A stretch of 50,344 bases of DNA. Source: Dawidia soli (GTDB lineage: Bacteria; Bacteroidota; Bacteroidia; Cytophagales; Cyclobacteriaceae). This document shows, piece by piece, positions 24,635 to 32,565 of this stretch. The position numbers and the translations under genes are program-made. The DNA lies in contig NZ_JAHESC010000053.1 of NCBI RefSeq assembly GCF_018598185.1, forward strand, positions 1 to 50,344. Direction: 5' to 3'. How positions within the stretch are numbered: position 1 is the first letter of the stretch; every line of letters begins with the position of its first letter. A model generated the notes under the pieces. The model was not told where the DNA came from and did not search any database. It saw only the letters and a list, made by a program, of their open reading frames with translations.

Positions 24635-27097
24635 TTACTCGGCCGCCGAATGCCGGTTGTGGATCTGGATCTTGTCCAGGTCGATCTCCTCATCCTCCGA
24701 CTCGCCGTAAAAGCTGGAGTCGAAGTCGTCGATCGGCAGGTGCTCACCTTTTTTCTTCTTCGGTTTGTCAAACGTCAGGATCAGCGCCGGCAGCAGGATC
24801 AGGTTGGTGAACATCGAGATGATCAGCGTCACCGACGTCAGCAAGCCCAGTGCGATGGTACCGCCAAACGACGAGAACGTGAAGATGATAAAGCCCGCAA
24901 ACAGCACAATGGAAGTATACATAATGCTCTTACCGGTCTCGAGGATAGCATCTGTCACCGCCACGGGAATAAAGAAATTATTGGCCAGGATCTCCTGCCG
25001 GTACTTCGCCAGGAAACGAATGGAGTTGTCGACCGAAATACCAAACGTGATGCTGAAGATCAACGCCGTGCTGGCCTTTAGCGGAATATCGAAGTAGCCC
25101 ATCAGGCCCGCCGTGATCATCAATGCCAGCAGGTTGGGCACCAGCGAGATCACGATCATGCGCACGTTGGCAAACAGGATCGCCATCGACAGCGTGATGA
25201 GAATGAACGCCAGCAGCAGGCTCTCGCGCAGGTTGTCGACGAGGAACTTATTACCCTTGATAAAGATCTTGGTGGACCCGGTCACAGTCGCGACCACCGA
25301 GTCTTTTTCGGTCGAGACAAAGATCGAGCGCATCCGCGGTTCGATCACGTCGTGCACCAGCGAGTCCATGCGAATAGAACCCACGTCGGCAATCTGGCTG
25401 GACATCCGCACCTTGGTGAACGTCGAGTCTACAAACGACTTGAACAGCCCCTTGCTATCGCCGCCTCCTTGCCCGCCCGCGCTCGGATCGGTCTGGCCTT
25501 TCATATACCGTAGAATAAACGCGCCCTCGCTCTTCGACGGCAGCGCATACCGTGCTGGGTTGCCGTTATAGAACGCTTGCTTGGAAGCCTTGATCAGGCT
25601 CAGCACCGACACCGGCCGCGACACTTCGGGCAGCGAGTCGAGAAAATTTTCAAACTCCTCCAGCTTCTGCAGGTTCTTTACATCCAGCACCGGGCGGCGT
25701 CTCTTTGTCTTGAATTCAACGACGATCTCCAGCGGCATCACGCCGGTAAAGTTCGCCTCGAAGAAATGCAGGTCTTTCTTGATCTGGCTCTCCTCCGGAA
25801 TGTCATCCACCATGTACGACACCGAGCGCAGCTGCATCATGCCGTACGCCGAGAAGATCGCAAACGCCATCGACACCATATAGATCAGCGGCCGCCGGCG
25901 ATGTACGACTACATCAATACCCTTCAGGAAGCCACCCATCATACGGAAGTTCAGGTGGCGCAAATGTTTTTCCGACGGCGTCGGCAACCACGAGAACACA
26001 CTCGGGATCATCACCAGGCTGACCAGGAACAACACCATGATGTTGATACCCGCCACGATACCGAACTCGCGCAAAATGATAATATCCGTCGACAGCAGCG
26101 TGAGGAAGCCGATGGCGACCGTAAGATTCGTAAGGAACGTAGCCAGGCCCATCTTCTGCACCACCGTGGCGATCGCCTCGATCTTGTTGTTGGTCCTGGC
26201 AAACTCCAGGTGGTATTTATTTAAGAGATAGATCGCATTGGTGATGCCGATCGTCACGATCACCGGTGGAATAAGACCACTAAGCAAGGTGATCTTAAAG
26301 CCGAACAACGAAAGCGTACCCAGCGTCCACACCACCACAATGCCGATGATGATCATCGAGAACAGCACCGCGCGGAACGACCGGAAGAACAGGAACATGA
26401 TCAGGCCCGTCACGATGGCCGAAGCATACAGAAAAAATTGCATCTCACGTTTCACCTCGTTGGCCACGAGCGTGCGGATAAAGGGCAGACCGGCGTAATG
26501 CAGCTCGATGCCCGTGTTGTCGTGAAAGCGTTTGCCTGCCTCTTGCAAGGACTGCGCCAGCGCCTCGCGCCGGGAAGAGTTCATGACCTCCTTTTGCACC
26601 CACACCAGCATCATCGCCGCGCCGTTGTGCGTGTTGACGATGCGGTCCATATATACCTTCTGGTTGTAGGCTACCATCAGGGCAGTATCGAGCTCGGCCT
26701 GACTGGAAAGTTTTTCGGGGAATACCGGCGTCAGTGTGAACCGCTGCGCCGCGGTGTCTTTCACGATCATTTTCATGACCGGCAGGCTGAGCACCTCGTT
26801 CACACCGGCGATCTTTTTGATGTCGGCAGAAAGCGTGCGGAACGCCTCGAAGTTCTTCAGTTTATAGACGTTGCTGTCTTTTACCCCCACGGCGATCATG
26901 TTACCATCTTCACCAAACTGCTCCTTGAATTTGGTGAGGTAGATCATGTCGGGGTCCGAGAGCGGTACCGTGCGGGCAAAGTCATAACTCATTTGCACAC
27001 GCGAGGCGTAATATCCCATGACCACCGTCACCAGACCGATGAGCACGATCAAAGGCAACCTGTATTGAATGATAAACCGGGCAATCCTATTCCACAT
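24635..27097 (-). CDS. MMPL/RND-superfamily transporter
   Basis: The product has 820 residues. The layout is the RND one: TM1 (LPLIVLIGLVTVVMGYYA), a large periplasmic loop (~35-215), helices 2-6 (~220-370), a second periplasmic loop (~430-640) and helices 8-12 (~645-780). The helix-4-like segments PPVIVTIGITNAIYLLNKYH and SITFGISVDNSIRFLAKYR are the conserved proton-relay-region signatures of MMPL/HpnN/YdfJ-type exporters. The cytoplasmic tail is acidic (EDEEIDLDK). The absence of a membrane-fusion or outer-membrane partner nearby argues for a lipid or small-molecule exporter rather than a tripartite drug pump. Substrate unknown. Confidence 0.9.
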   Translation of the reverse strand: MWNRIARFIIQYRLPLIVLIGLVTVVMGYYASRVQMSYDFARTVPLSDPDMIYLTKFKEQFGEDGNMIAVGVKDSNVYKLKNFEAFRTLSADIKKIAGVNEVLSLPVMKMIVKDTAAQRFTLTPVFPEKLSSQAELDTALMVAYNQKVYMDRIVNTHNGAAMMLVWVQKEVMNSSRREALAQSLQEAGKRFHDNTGIELHYAGLPFIRTLVANEVKREMQFFLYASAIVTGLIMFLFFRSFRAVLFSMIIIGIVVVWTLGTLSLFGFKITLLSGLIPPVIVTIGITNAIYLLNKYHLEFARTNNKIEAIATVVQKMGLATFLTNLTVAIGFLTLLSTDIIILREFGIVAGINIMVLFLVSLVMIPSVFSWLPTPSEKHLRHLNFRMMGGFLKGIDVVVHRRRPLIYMVSMAFAIFSAYGMMQLRSVSYMVDDIPEESQIKKDLHFFEANFTGVMPLEIVVEFKTKRRRPVLDVKNLQKLEEFENFLDSLPEVSRPVSVLSLIKASKQAFYNGNPARYALPSKSEGAFILRYMKGQTDPSAGGQGGGDSKGLFKSFVDSTFTKVRMSSQIADVGSIRMDSLVHDVIEPRMRSIFVSTEKDSVVATVTGSTKIFIKGNKFLVDNLRESLLLAFILITLSMAILFANVRMIVISLVPNLLALMITAGLMGYFDIPLKASTALIFSITFGISVDNSIRFLAKYRQEILANNFFIPVAVTDAILETGKSIMYTSIVLFAGFIIFTFSSFGGTIALGLLTSVTLIISMFTNLILLPALILTFDKPKKKKGEHLPIDDFDSSFYGESEDEEIDLDKIQIHNRHSAAE

Positions 27098-27125
27098 AGC
27101 TGTTTATGTCAGTATTCCGAGGGGC

Positions 27126-27133
27126 CAAAGCTA
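27126..27133 (-). promoter_or_regulatory. Candidate promoter -7 box for the MMPL/RND gene
   Basis: On the minus strand the octamer reads TAGCTTTG, a full TAnnTTTG match 28 bp upstream of the ATG at 27097. Confidence 0.55.
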
Positions 27134-27237
27134 AGAATTTTGGCCGGAAGTCGGCGCACCCTCCATACACCCGTTCGCGCCGCCCATAACGTGCTATTTA
27201 CCAGGCCCCAGCCATACAACTGTGGGCATTTTTTTAC

Positions 27238-27245
27238 TATTTTTG
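27238..27245 (+). promoter_or_regulatory. Candidate promoter -7 box for the 33-residue gene
   Basis: TATTTTTG matches TAnnTTTG and ends 23 bp before the ATG at 27269. It supports the short gene as a real transcription unit. No -33 box is clear. Confidence 0.55.
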
Positions 27246-27268
27246 ACTACCAAATAACATTAATAGCT

Positions 27269-27370
27269 ATGGCAAAAGGACAAGATGCCCGGAAAGAAGA
27301 GAAGAAAAAACCGGCAAAGACCCTGAAAGAAAAACGTGCTGAAAAGCGCGAAAAGAAAGCAGGCAAGTAA
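27269..27370 (+). CDS. Very small Lys-rich protein (33 residues)
   Basis: A 33-residue product starts MAKGQDARKEEKKK and ends KREKKAGK. About two-thirds of its residues are charged and it has no aromatic residue, so it is probably a disordered or single-helix cytoplasmic protein that binds RNA, DNA or an acidic partner. It is bracketed by a full -7 promoter box 23 bp upstream and a perfect 14-bp-stem terminator starting 26 bp after the stop. That is the layout of a monocistronic small gene. I have the impression that similar tiny KGQ-start Lys/Glu proteins occur in other Bacteroidota. Function unknown. Confidence 0.7.
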   Translation: MAKGQDARKEEKKKPAKTLKEKRAEKREKKAGK

Positions 27371-27396
27371 TAATAGGCTTTTTCCAATCTTCAAAG

Positions 27397-27430
27397 GGCT
27401 TCAGCATTCCGGGAATGCTGAAGCCTTTTT
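27397..27430 (+). terminator. Intrinsic terminator of the 33-residue gene
   Basis: A perfect 14-bp inverted repeat (ggcttcagcattcc 27397-27410 against 27412-27425) with a single central G is followed by T5. It is one of the strongest hairpins in the window. Confidence 0.9.
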
Positions 27431-27459
27431 GTTTAAGGGATAGGGCTCGGCTGTATTTG

Positions 27460-27627
27460 CTGGCGCAAGAGTTAGCGCGCAGCGCGTCTCTTGTGCCTAT
27501 ACGGTAGCCAGTCTGTGACAGGCTGGCAGAAGGGCCGGCTGACGGCAGTTACAAACTGCCTACCGTATAGGCACAAGTTCCGCGCCTCTTCCGCCAGCTG
27601 GCGGATCGGCGCTCAAACTTGCGCCAG
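27460..27627. repeat. Long palindromic intergenic element, copy 2
   Basis: Outer arms of 19 bp (27460-27478 against 27609-27627, starting CTGGCGCAAG) pair with a few mismatches. Inside is a perfect 17-bp inverted repeat (cttgtgcctatacggta, 27490-27506 against 27561-27577). Two further hairpins lie between: gccagtctgt/acaggctggc (27507-27516, 27518-27527) and ggcagtt/aactgcc near 27544-27560. A perfect 14-bp palindrome (ccgccagctggcgg) is near 27591-27604. Positions 27541-27578 match the core of copy 1 at 37 of 38 bases. It lies between the small gene (+) and the dGTPase gene (-), downstream of both. Confidence 0.82.
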
Positions 27628-27657
27628 TGGGCGTTCGTGACTGGCGCAATCCTTCGA

Positions 27658-28983
27658 TTAGAAAGAAATGCCTTTGATCCTCCGATACAACGACAACGCA
27701 TGCCGATCCGTCAACCCCGACACAAAGTCGATGACGAGCCGCAGCATGTTATATACATTTTTCTCCGTGCGTATAGCCACCTCGATCTCCGCCGGGAATA
27801 GCTTCTGCAAATTCTCATACTTCCGCGACTTCCTCCCCTCCATCAAATACATCCCCGCCTTCGAAAACTCCTCCAGCAGCCCCGGCAGCACCTCGTGCCC
27901 GGCCGCCTCGATCTCCACTACCTTGCGTGCACGGTAGATCTTCTCGACCGACACCTTGATGATCTCCTCCAAAGCCTGGTACGACGGACATTTATCCACC
28001 AGCGCCGTATCAAAGCTACCGTGCAGGATCTCCTGCTCATGCTCCAGGAACAGCGTGGCACACTCACCCATCAGGTCGCCGATGGCCAGGGCGCGCAGGT
28101 AGCCAATCTTTTCCTGCTGGCCGTTGATCTCGTCAAGCTTGCCGAGCTTGGACTTATTTTTTGTCAGCACGTTTTCAAACAACGCGCGCGCTTCGTCATA
28201 CCCCACCAGCCCCAGGCTGCAGCCGTCTTCCAGGTCGATAATGCTGTAACAAATGTCGTCGGCAGCCTCTACCAGGAAGGCCAGTGGGTGGCGGTTCCAG
28301 CTGATGTCGCTGGTAGCGACCAGCCCCAGTTGCCCGGCCACCGCGTGAAAGATATCCTTCTCCGATTGGAAGAAGCCGAATTTCTTCTGGCTGCGTTTGC
28401 TCTTGTCGCGGCCCGGAAACAGCGCGGGACACGGATATTTGGTAAAAGCTCCCAGCGTGGCATAGGTCAGCTTGAGCCCGTATTGATTTTTGTTGAGAAT
28501 CCGAAAGCCCTGCGCGTTGCCTTCGAACTTCGTCAGGTCGCACCACTCGGCTTCCGTTACATGCACCTTAAACTGTTGGCCCTGCGCGTGACAAAGGAAA
28601 AAGTCGGAGATAGCATCTTCGCCGGCGTGGCCAAACGGCGGGTTGCCCAGGTCGTGGGCCAGTGACGCCGCCGCCACAATGCTGCCCAGGTCATACAGCG
28701 AAAACTCTTTGGCCAGCTCGGGGTGGCGCTTTAACAGGTCCTCGCCCACCCGCTTGCCCAGCGAGCGCCCTACGCTGGACACTTCCAGCGAGTGCGTCAG
28801 GCGCGTGTGAACAAAGTCATATTCCGGCAGCGGATGTACCTGGGTTTTGTCCTGCAGCCGCCGGAAGGGTTGTGAGAAAATGATCCGGTCGTAGTCCTGT
28901 TCAAAGGCACTGCGCGATTGTTCCGACGCCACCACCGGCGACTGCCCGGCTCGTTGCGGCGAAAAAAGCTGCTTCCACTCCAT
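27658..28983 (-). CDS. dgt: Deoxyguanosinetriphosphate triphosphohydrolase family protein (HD domain)
   Basis: The product is 441 residues. The order is RIIFSQPFRRLQDKTQV (family N-terminal motif), HTRLTHSLEVSSVGR (His ligand), AHDLGNPPFGHAGEDA (HD metal pair and the conserved GNPPFGH), FEGNAQGFRIL and EAADDICYSIIDLEDG (Asp ligand). Such enzymes remove triphosphate from dGTP or other dNTPs, regulating pools or defending against phage. The ATG at 28981-28983 (MEWKQLF) was chosen because it aligns with family starts. The in-frame upstream extension runs across the glyS terminator. The symbol follows the family and substrate range is untested. Confidence 0.92.
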   Translation of the reverse strand: MEWKQLFSPQRAGQSPVVASEQSRSAFEQDYDRIIFSQPFRRLQDKTQVHPLPEYDFVHTRLTHSLEVSSVGRSLGKRVGEDLLKRHPELAKEFSLYDLGSIVAAASLAHDLGNPPFGHAGEDAISDFFLCHAQGQQFKVHVTEAEWCDLTKFEGNAQGFRILNKNQYGLKLTYATLGAFTKYPCPALFPGRDKSKRSQKKFGFFQSEKDIFHAVAGQLGLVATSDISWNRHPLAFLVEAADDICYSIIDLEDGCSLGLVGYDEARALFENVLTKNKSKLGKLDEINGQQEKIGYLRALAIGDLMGECATLFLEHEQEILHGSFDTALVDKCPSYQALEEIIKVSVEKIYRARKVVEIEAAGHEVLPGLLEEFSKAGMYLMEGRKSRKYENLQKLFPAEIEVAIRTEKNVYNMLRLVIDFVSGLTDRHALSLYRRIKGISF

Positions 28984-29088
28984 AGGTGTAGGTAAATTTT
29001 GCTGCAAGATTAATTGTTTTCTGCCGTCAGCACAAAACCCAGCCGGTCTTTGACGTGCCCCGGCCAGGCACAGAAGCTGCCAGGACAC

Positions 29089-29116
29089 AAAAAAAGCGCC
29101 CGGGAGAGCCGGGCGC
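29089..29116 (-). terminator. Intrinsic terminator after glyS
   Basis: An 8-bp GC stem (gcgcccgg 29096-29103, ccgggcgc 29109-29116) with a 5-nt loop is preceded on the plus strand by A7, giving a U-run on the minus-strand transcript. It lies about 30 bp past the glyS stop. The rest of 28984-29145 shows no gene. Confidence 0.88.
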
Positions 29117-29145
29117 CGATTGATATTCATTTGTTCGTAAACGGA

Positions 29146-30684
29146 TCAGATCTTCCGCAGCAGGTTATTGATCGAGCAAGCGTCGATCAGCTTGGCCTTC
29201 ACGTCGGCGATCTTCACACGCTCTTGTTTCATCGAGTCGCGGTCGCGGATCGTAACGGTGTCGTCTTCCAGCGTCTGGTGATCGACCGTGACACAATACG
29301 GCGTACCGATCGCGTCTTGTCTTCTGTAGCGCTTGCCGATCGCATCCTTTTCTTCGTAGAAGCAACGCAGGTCGTATTTCAGGTCGTTCATGATCGCCTC
29401 GGCCTTTTCGGGCAGACCGTCCTTCTTCGTCAACGGCAGGATGGCCACCTTGTGCGGGGCCAGCGGCGCGGGTATGCGCAATACCACCCGTTCGCTACCG
29501 TCTTCCAGCTTCTCTTCCACATACGACTTGGAAAGTACCGACAGGAACATCCGGTCAAGACCCACCGAGGTCTCTACCACGTAGGGGATATAGCTTTGGT
29601 TATCTTCCGTGTCGAAGTATTGCAGCTTTTTGCCCGAGTATTTTTCGTGTGCCTTCAAATCAAAGTCCGTGCGGGAGTGTATACCCTCCAGCTCGCGAAA
29701 GCCCATCGGAAAGTTGAACTGAATGTCGCACGCCGCGTTGGCATAGTGTGCCAGGTTGAGGTGGTCGTGGTAGCGGTAGTTGTCGCTGCCCAGGCCCAGG
29801 GTCTGGTGCCACTTCATCCGCTTAGCCTTCCAGTACTCGTACCACTTCATTTCTTCGCCCGGCTTCACAAAGAATTGCATTTCCATTTGCTCGAACTCGC
29901 GCATACGGAAAATGAACTGGCGGGCAACGATCTCGTTGCGGAAGGCCTTACCGATCTGGGCAATACCAAAAGGTATCTTCATGCGGCCCGTCTTCTGTAC
30001 GTTCAGAAAGTTGACAAAAATACCTTGCGCCGTTTCGGGACGCAGGTAAATCTTGTTGGCGTCATCGGCCAGGGAGCCGATCTCGGTCGAGAACATCAGG
30101 TTGAACTGGCGCACATCCGTCCAGTTCCGGGTGCCCGAAATAGGATCGGTGATTTCCAGATCGTCGATCAGCTGCTTCATGGCAGCCATATCGCCGTTGC
30201 CCATCGCATCTTTCAAACGGGCGTTGATCTCGTCGATCTTTTTCTGATATTCTACCACGCGGGCGTTTGTCGTCACAAACATCGCCCGGTCAAAATTCTC
30301 GAAGCGCTTGGCGGCCTTTTCAACTTCCTTCTCGATCTTCTCTTCCAGCTTTTCGATCACCCCTTCGATCAATTGGTCGGCGCGGTAGCGCTTCTTCGAG
30401 TCGCGGTTGTCGATCATCGGGTCGTTAAAGGCATCGACGTGGCCGGAGGCCTTCCAGGTAGTAGGGTGCATGAAGATGGCAGCGTCAATGCCCACGATGT
30501 TATCGTGCAGCAACGTCATGAATTTCCACCAATATTCCTTGATATTATTCTTCAGCTCGGCACCGTTCTGACCATAGTCGTATACGGCGCTAAGCCCGTC
30601 ATAAATTTCACTGGATGGAAAAATAAACCCATACTCCTTGGCATGGGCAATCACGTTCTTGAAAAGGTTGTCTTCATTCGCCAT
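29146..30684 (-). CDS. glyS: Glycyl-tRNA synthetase, alpha2 (single-chain) type
   Basis: The product has 512 residues, a class II homodimeric GlyRS of the eukaryote/archaea/Gram-positive type rather than the alpha2-beta2 enzyme of E. coli. Signatures are YGFIFPSSEIYDGLSAVYDYGQNG at the N-terminus, RPETAQGIFVNFLNV, motif 2 (GKAFRNEI and REFEQMEMQFF) and motif 3 (VVETSVGLDRMFLSVL), followed by the anticodon-binding domain (PLAPHKVAILPLTKKDG). The ATG at 30682-30684 (MANEDN) was preferred to the one 3 codons upstream, because that one lies inside the perfect -7 box TATCTTTG. The short distance suggests a nearly leaderless mRNA. Confidence 0.97.
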   Translation of the reverse strand: MANEDNLFKNVIAHAKEYGFIFPSSEIYDGLSAVYDYGQNGAELKNNIKEYWWKFMTLLHDNIVGIDAAIFMHPTTWKASGHVDAFNDPMIDNRDSKKRYRADQLIEGVIEKLEEKIEKEVEKAAKRFENFDRAMFVTTNARVVEYQKKIDEINARLKDAMGNGDMAAMKQLIDDLEITDPISGTRNWTDVRQFNLMFSTEIGSLADDANKIYLRPETAQGIFVNFLNVQKTGRMKIPFGIAQIGKAFRNEIVARQFIFRMREFEQMEMQFFVKPGEEMKWYEYWKAKRMKWHQTLGLGSDNYRYHDHLNLAHYANAACDIQFNFPMGFRELEGIHSRTDFDLKAHEKYSGKKLQYFDTEDNQSYIPYVVETSVGLDRMFLSVLSKSYVEEKLEDGSERVVLRIPAPLAPHKVAILPLTKKDGLPEKAEAIMNDLKYDLRCFYEEKDAIGKRYRRQDAIGTPYCVTVDHQTLEDDTVTIRDRDSMKQERVKIADVKAKLIDACSINNLLRKI

Positions 30685-30690
30685 AGCGGG

Positions 30691-30698
30691 CAAAGATA
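30691..30698 (-). promoter_or_regulatory. Candidate promoter -7 box for glyS, very close to the start codon
   Basis: On the minus strand the octamer reads TATCTTTG, a full TAnnTTTG match ending 6 bp before the ATG at 30684. If used, transcription would begin at or within a few bases of the start codon. Confidence 0.5.
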
Positions 30699-30812
30699 AT
30701 ATTAGTCCACAGTCTGCGGCGCACAGGCCGTGGGAATTTGTTAAAAGCCCGGTCTGAAAAAGGAATCCTTCCGGTCGTTAGGAGCCGGTTTTCCCGAAAA
30801 AGCAAGATGATG

Positions 30813-32093
30813 TTAACGCTTCGGCAATTTTACGGTAAAGATCGACCCCTTGCCCGGCGCCGATTCCAGGTGGATCGAACCCGACAGCTTCACCAGGGCC
30901 TCCTTTACAATATACAACCCGAGACCCGAGCCCTTGGACTGCTCGTTGCCGCGATAGAACATGTCGTAAATCCGGCTGTGATATTCCGGTGCAATGCCCT
31001 GGCCGTTATCTTCCACGCGCAGGTAGAACACCTTGCCGTTCATCTGGTGTTGCAGCTTGATGAACCGCTCGGCTTTGGCCAGGTCGTGATACCGTATGGC
31101 GTTGGAGATCAGGTTGCCCATGATCACGCGCAGACGGTTCTTGTCCGACTCCACCACGGCGTCTTTGGGGATCTCCACCTGGAAGTGAATACGCTCCGCT
31201 TCCGGGGCGAACTTCAGGCTGTCCCAGATCTCGTGTGCCATCTCCGACAGGTTGACCTTCTCGCGCACAATCTCCAGCCGGTTGTTGCGGGAGTAGTCCG
31301 TAATATCGCGGATGAACTTGTCCAGTGAGTGCACACGGTCCTTCATCATGGACAGGTACCGTTTGACATCTTGTAGGTTTTCGGTGCGGTCGGCGATGTT
31401 GATCAACCCCAGCACCGAGCTGAGCGGCGCACGCAGGTCGTGTGACGTGCTGTATACAAAACGGTCCAGCTCGGAGTTGGTCTTGGTCAGCATCTCGTTG
31501 CTTTGCACCAGCTGGATGGCGTTGTAGTGATTCAGGCTGATGAGCAGGTAGACGCCCATGGTCGTGGCCGGCAATGCAACCGTGAAATTCACCACCACAT
31601 GAAAGAGCAGCATCTCTTCGGTGTACTCACGCTTCGGCATGATGCTGAAGTCGATGAAATATGCCAGCGCAAAAAGTATATAGGTGAAAACAGCAAACAG
31701 GATCGAGACGAGACGCTCTTTGTAGTTAAAGACCGCAAAGGCAGCGACGGCCACCACGATAAAAAACATAAACGCCCCGGTGTTGGGCGATTCGCTGGCG
31801 GCAAAAAGGTAGACTGTAATGTTGATCGTGGGCAGCATGAAGTAGTTGGCCAGCCCATGGTCGCCCTGGCGATGTATAAAAATGGAGAGCGCCAGGAAAA
31901 ATATCGCCGTCACAAACACGGGGATCGACACGTAGTTGCCGGACGAAAAGTCGAACAACATATACACCAGGCACAACAAGATCCCGATCAGCGCGAAGTG
32001 ACCCGACAGCATAACTTGCTTATACTCTCCCCACGACTCGATGTACCGGTCCTCCCCGATGATAATGTTCCGTACTCTCTTCTTCAGCGACAT
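30813..32093 (-). CDS. Membrane-bound sensor histidine kinase
   Basis: The product is 426 residues. About six membrane helices span 28-190 (for example ALIGILLCLVYMLF and LLFHVVVNFTVALPATTMGVYLLI). A short coiled helix leads into the HisKA domain with the phospho-acceptor His218 in STSHDLRAPLSS. The HATPase_c domain shows the N box (NLISNAIRYHD, 327-337), G1 (EDNGQGI) and G2 (GSGLGLYIVKEAL). There is no large periplasmic sensor or PAS domain, so the stimulus is probably sensed in the membrane. No response regulator is adjacent, making it an orphan kinase. The ATG at 32091-32093 is supported by a -7 box 26 bp upstream. Confidence 0.92.
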   Translation of the reverse strand: MSLKKRVRNIIIGEDRYIESWGEYKQVMLSGHFALIGILLCLVYMLFDFSSGNYVSIPVFVTAIFFLALSIFIHRQGDHGLANYFMLPTINITVYLFAASESPNTGAFMFFIVVAVAAFAVFNYKERLVSILFAVFTYILFALAYFIDFSIMPKREYTEEMLLFHVVVNFTVALPATTMGVYLLISLNHYNAIQLVQSNEMLTKTNSELDRFVYSTSHDLRAPLSSVLGLINIADRTENLQDVKRYLSMMKDRVHSLDKFIRDITDYSRNNRLEIVREKVNLSEMAHEIWDSLKFAPEAERIHFQVEIPKDAVVESDKNRLRVIMGNLISNAIRYHDLAKAERFIKLQHQMNGKVFYLRVEDNGQGIAPEYHSRIYDMFYRGNEQSKGSGLGLYIVKEALVKLSGSIHLESAPGKGSIFTVKLPKR

Positions 32094-32118
32094 ACCCACA
32101 GTAATATTTGCCTCTGGG

Positions 32119-32126
32119 CAAAAGTA
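32119..32126 (-). promoter_or_regulatory. Candidate promoter -7 box for the histidine kinase gene
   Basis: On the minus strand the octamer reads TACTTTTG, matching TAnnTTTG, 25 bp before the ATG at 32093. Confidence 0.5.
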
Positions 32127-32477
32127 GGCGGATCGCTCCGGGTAGATTTTAGCTTTCGTGGGTGGCTGGTAGCCATGCAAGTTTTTTTGTGGAAATTCAC
32201 AGTTTGGGAAAAATGCACCTCAACAAAGCGATCAAGGTAAAACGGACAACCTATAGTTATTCAGGGATAATGCGGGCAGTAATCCCGTCGATCGGCCGAT
32301 AACCCCGGGAGGGACCCTGCACACACGGTTACACACCAACCGTAATTTCTGCCGGCATATAGCTCGTTTCCTGGCACCAAAAGCACTATTTCAAAAAAAA
32401 TGCACAACCTATACGATGGTTGCGAAGTTTGCGTTGTCCCCTCTCGTTGAGACACACCCTTCACCCTCGGCAATTTC

Positions 32478-32485
32478 TACATTTG
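32478..32485 (+). promoter_or_regulatory. Candidate promoter -7 box for the M2 peptidase gene
   Basis: TACATTTG matches TAnnTTTG and lies 80 bp before the ATG at 32566, implying a leader of about 75 nt. Confidence 0.5.
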
Positions 32486-32565
32486 TGGACCCCGACGCCC
32501 CGGTCCCCTTGCCCAAGCCGTCACTTTTTATATACCTTCACCGATCACCAAACCCAATTACGTGT

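Larger units (their letters stand above)
32094..32565. other. Non-coding divergent region between the kinase and M2 peptidase genes
   Basis: This 472-bp gap is the largest gene-free stretch. It carries a -7 box for the kinase on the minus strand (32119-32126) and one for the peptidase on the plus strand (32478-32485). Short open frames inside it have unusual composition and no family match. The phrase caacctata occurs twice (near 32250 and 32405). I see no RNA gene or repeat element. Confidence 0.6.

Noticed and set aside
22017-24710. An 897-codon open frame antisense to ileS
   Set aside because: It lies entirely opposite a complete essential gene, its translation is rich in His, Arg, Val and Leu with no recognisable domain, and GC-rich third positions of the real gene commonly leave such frames open.
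29014-30699. A 561-codon open frame antisense to glyS
   Set aside because: Same codon-bias effect: no domain, no ribosome site, and glyS on the other strand is complete with promoter and terminator.
32261-32473. A 70-codon minus-strand frame in the kinase-peptidase gap
   Set aside because: No domain, no ribosome site, and it lies over the start of the peptidase promoter region; treated as non-coding.
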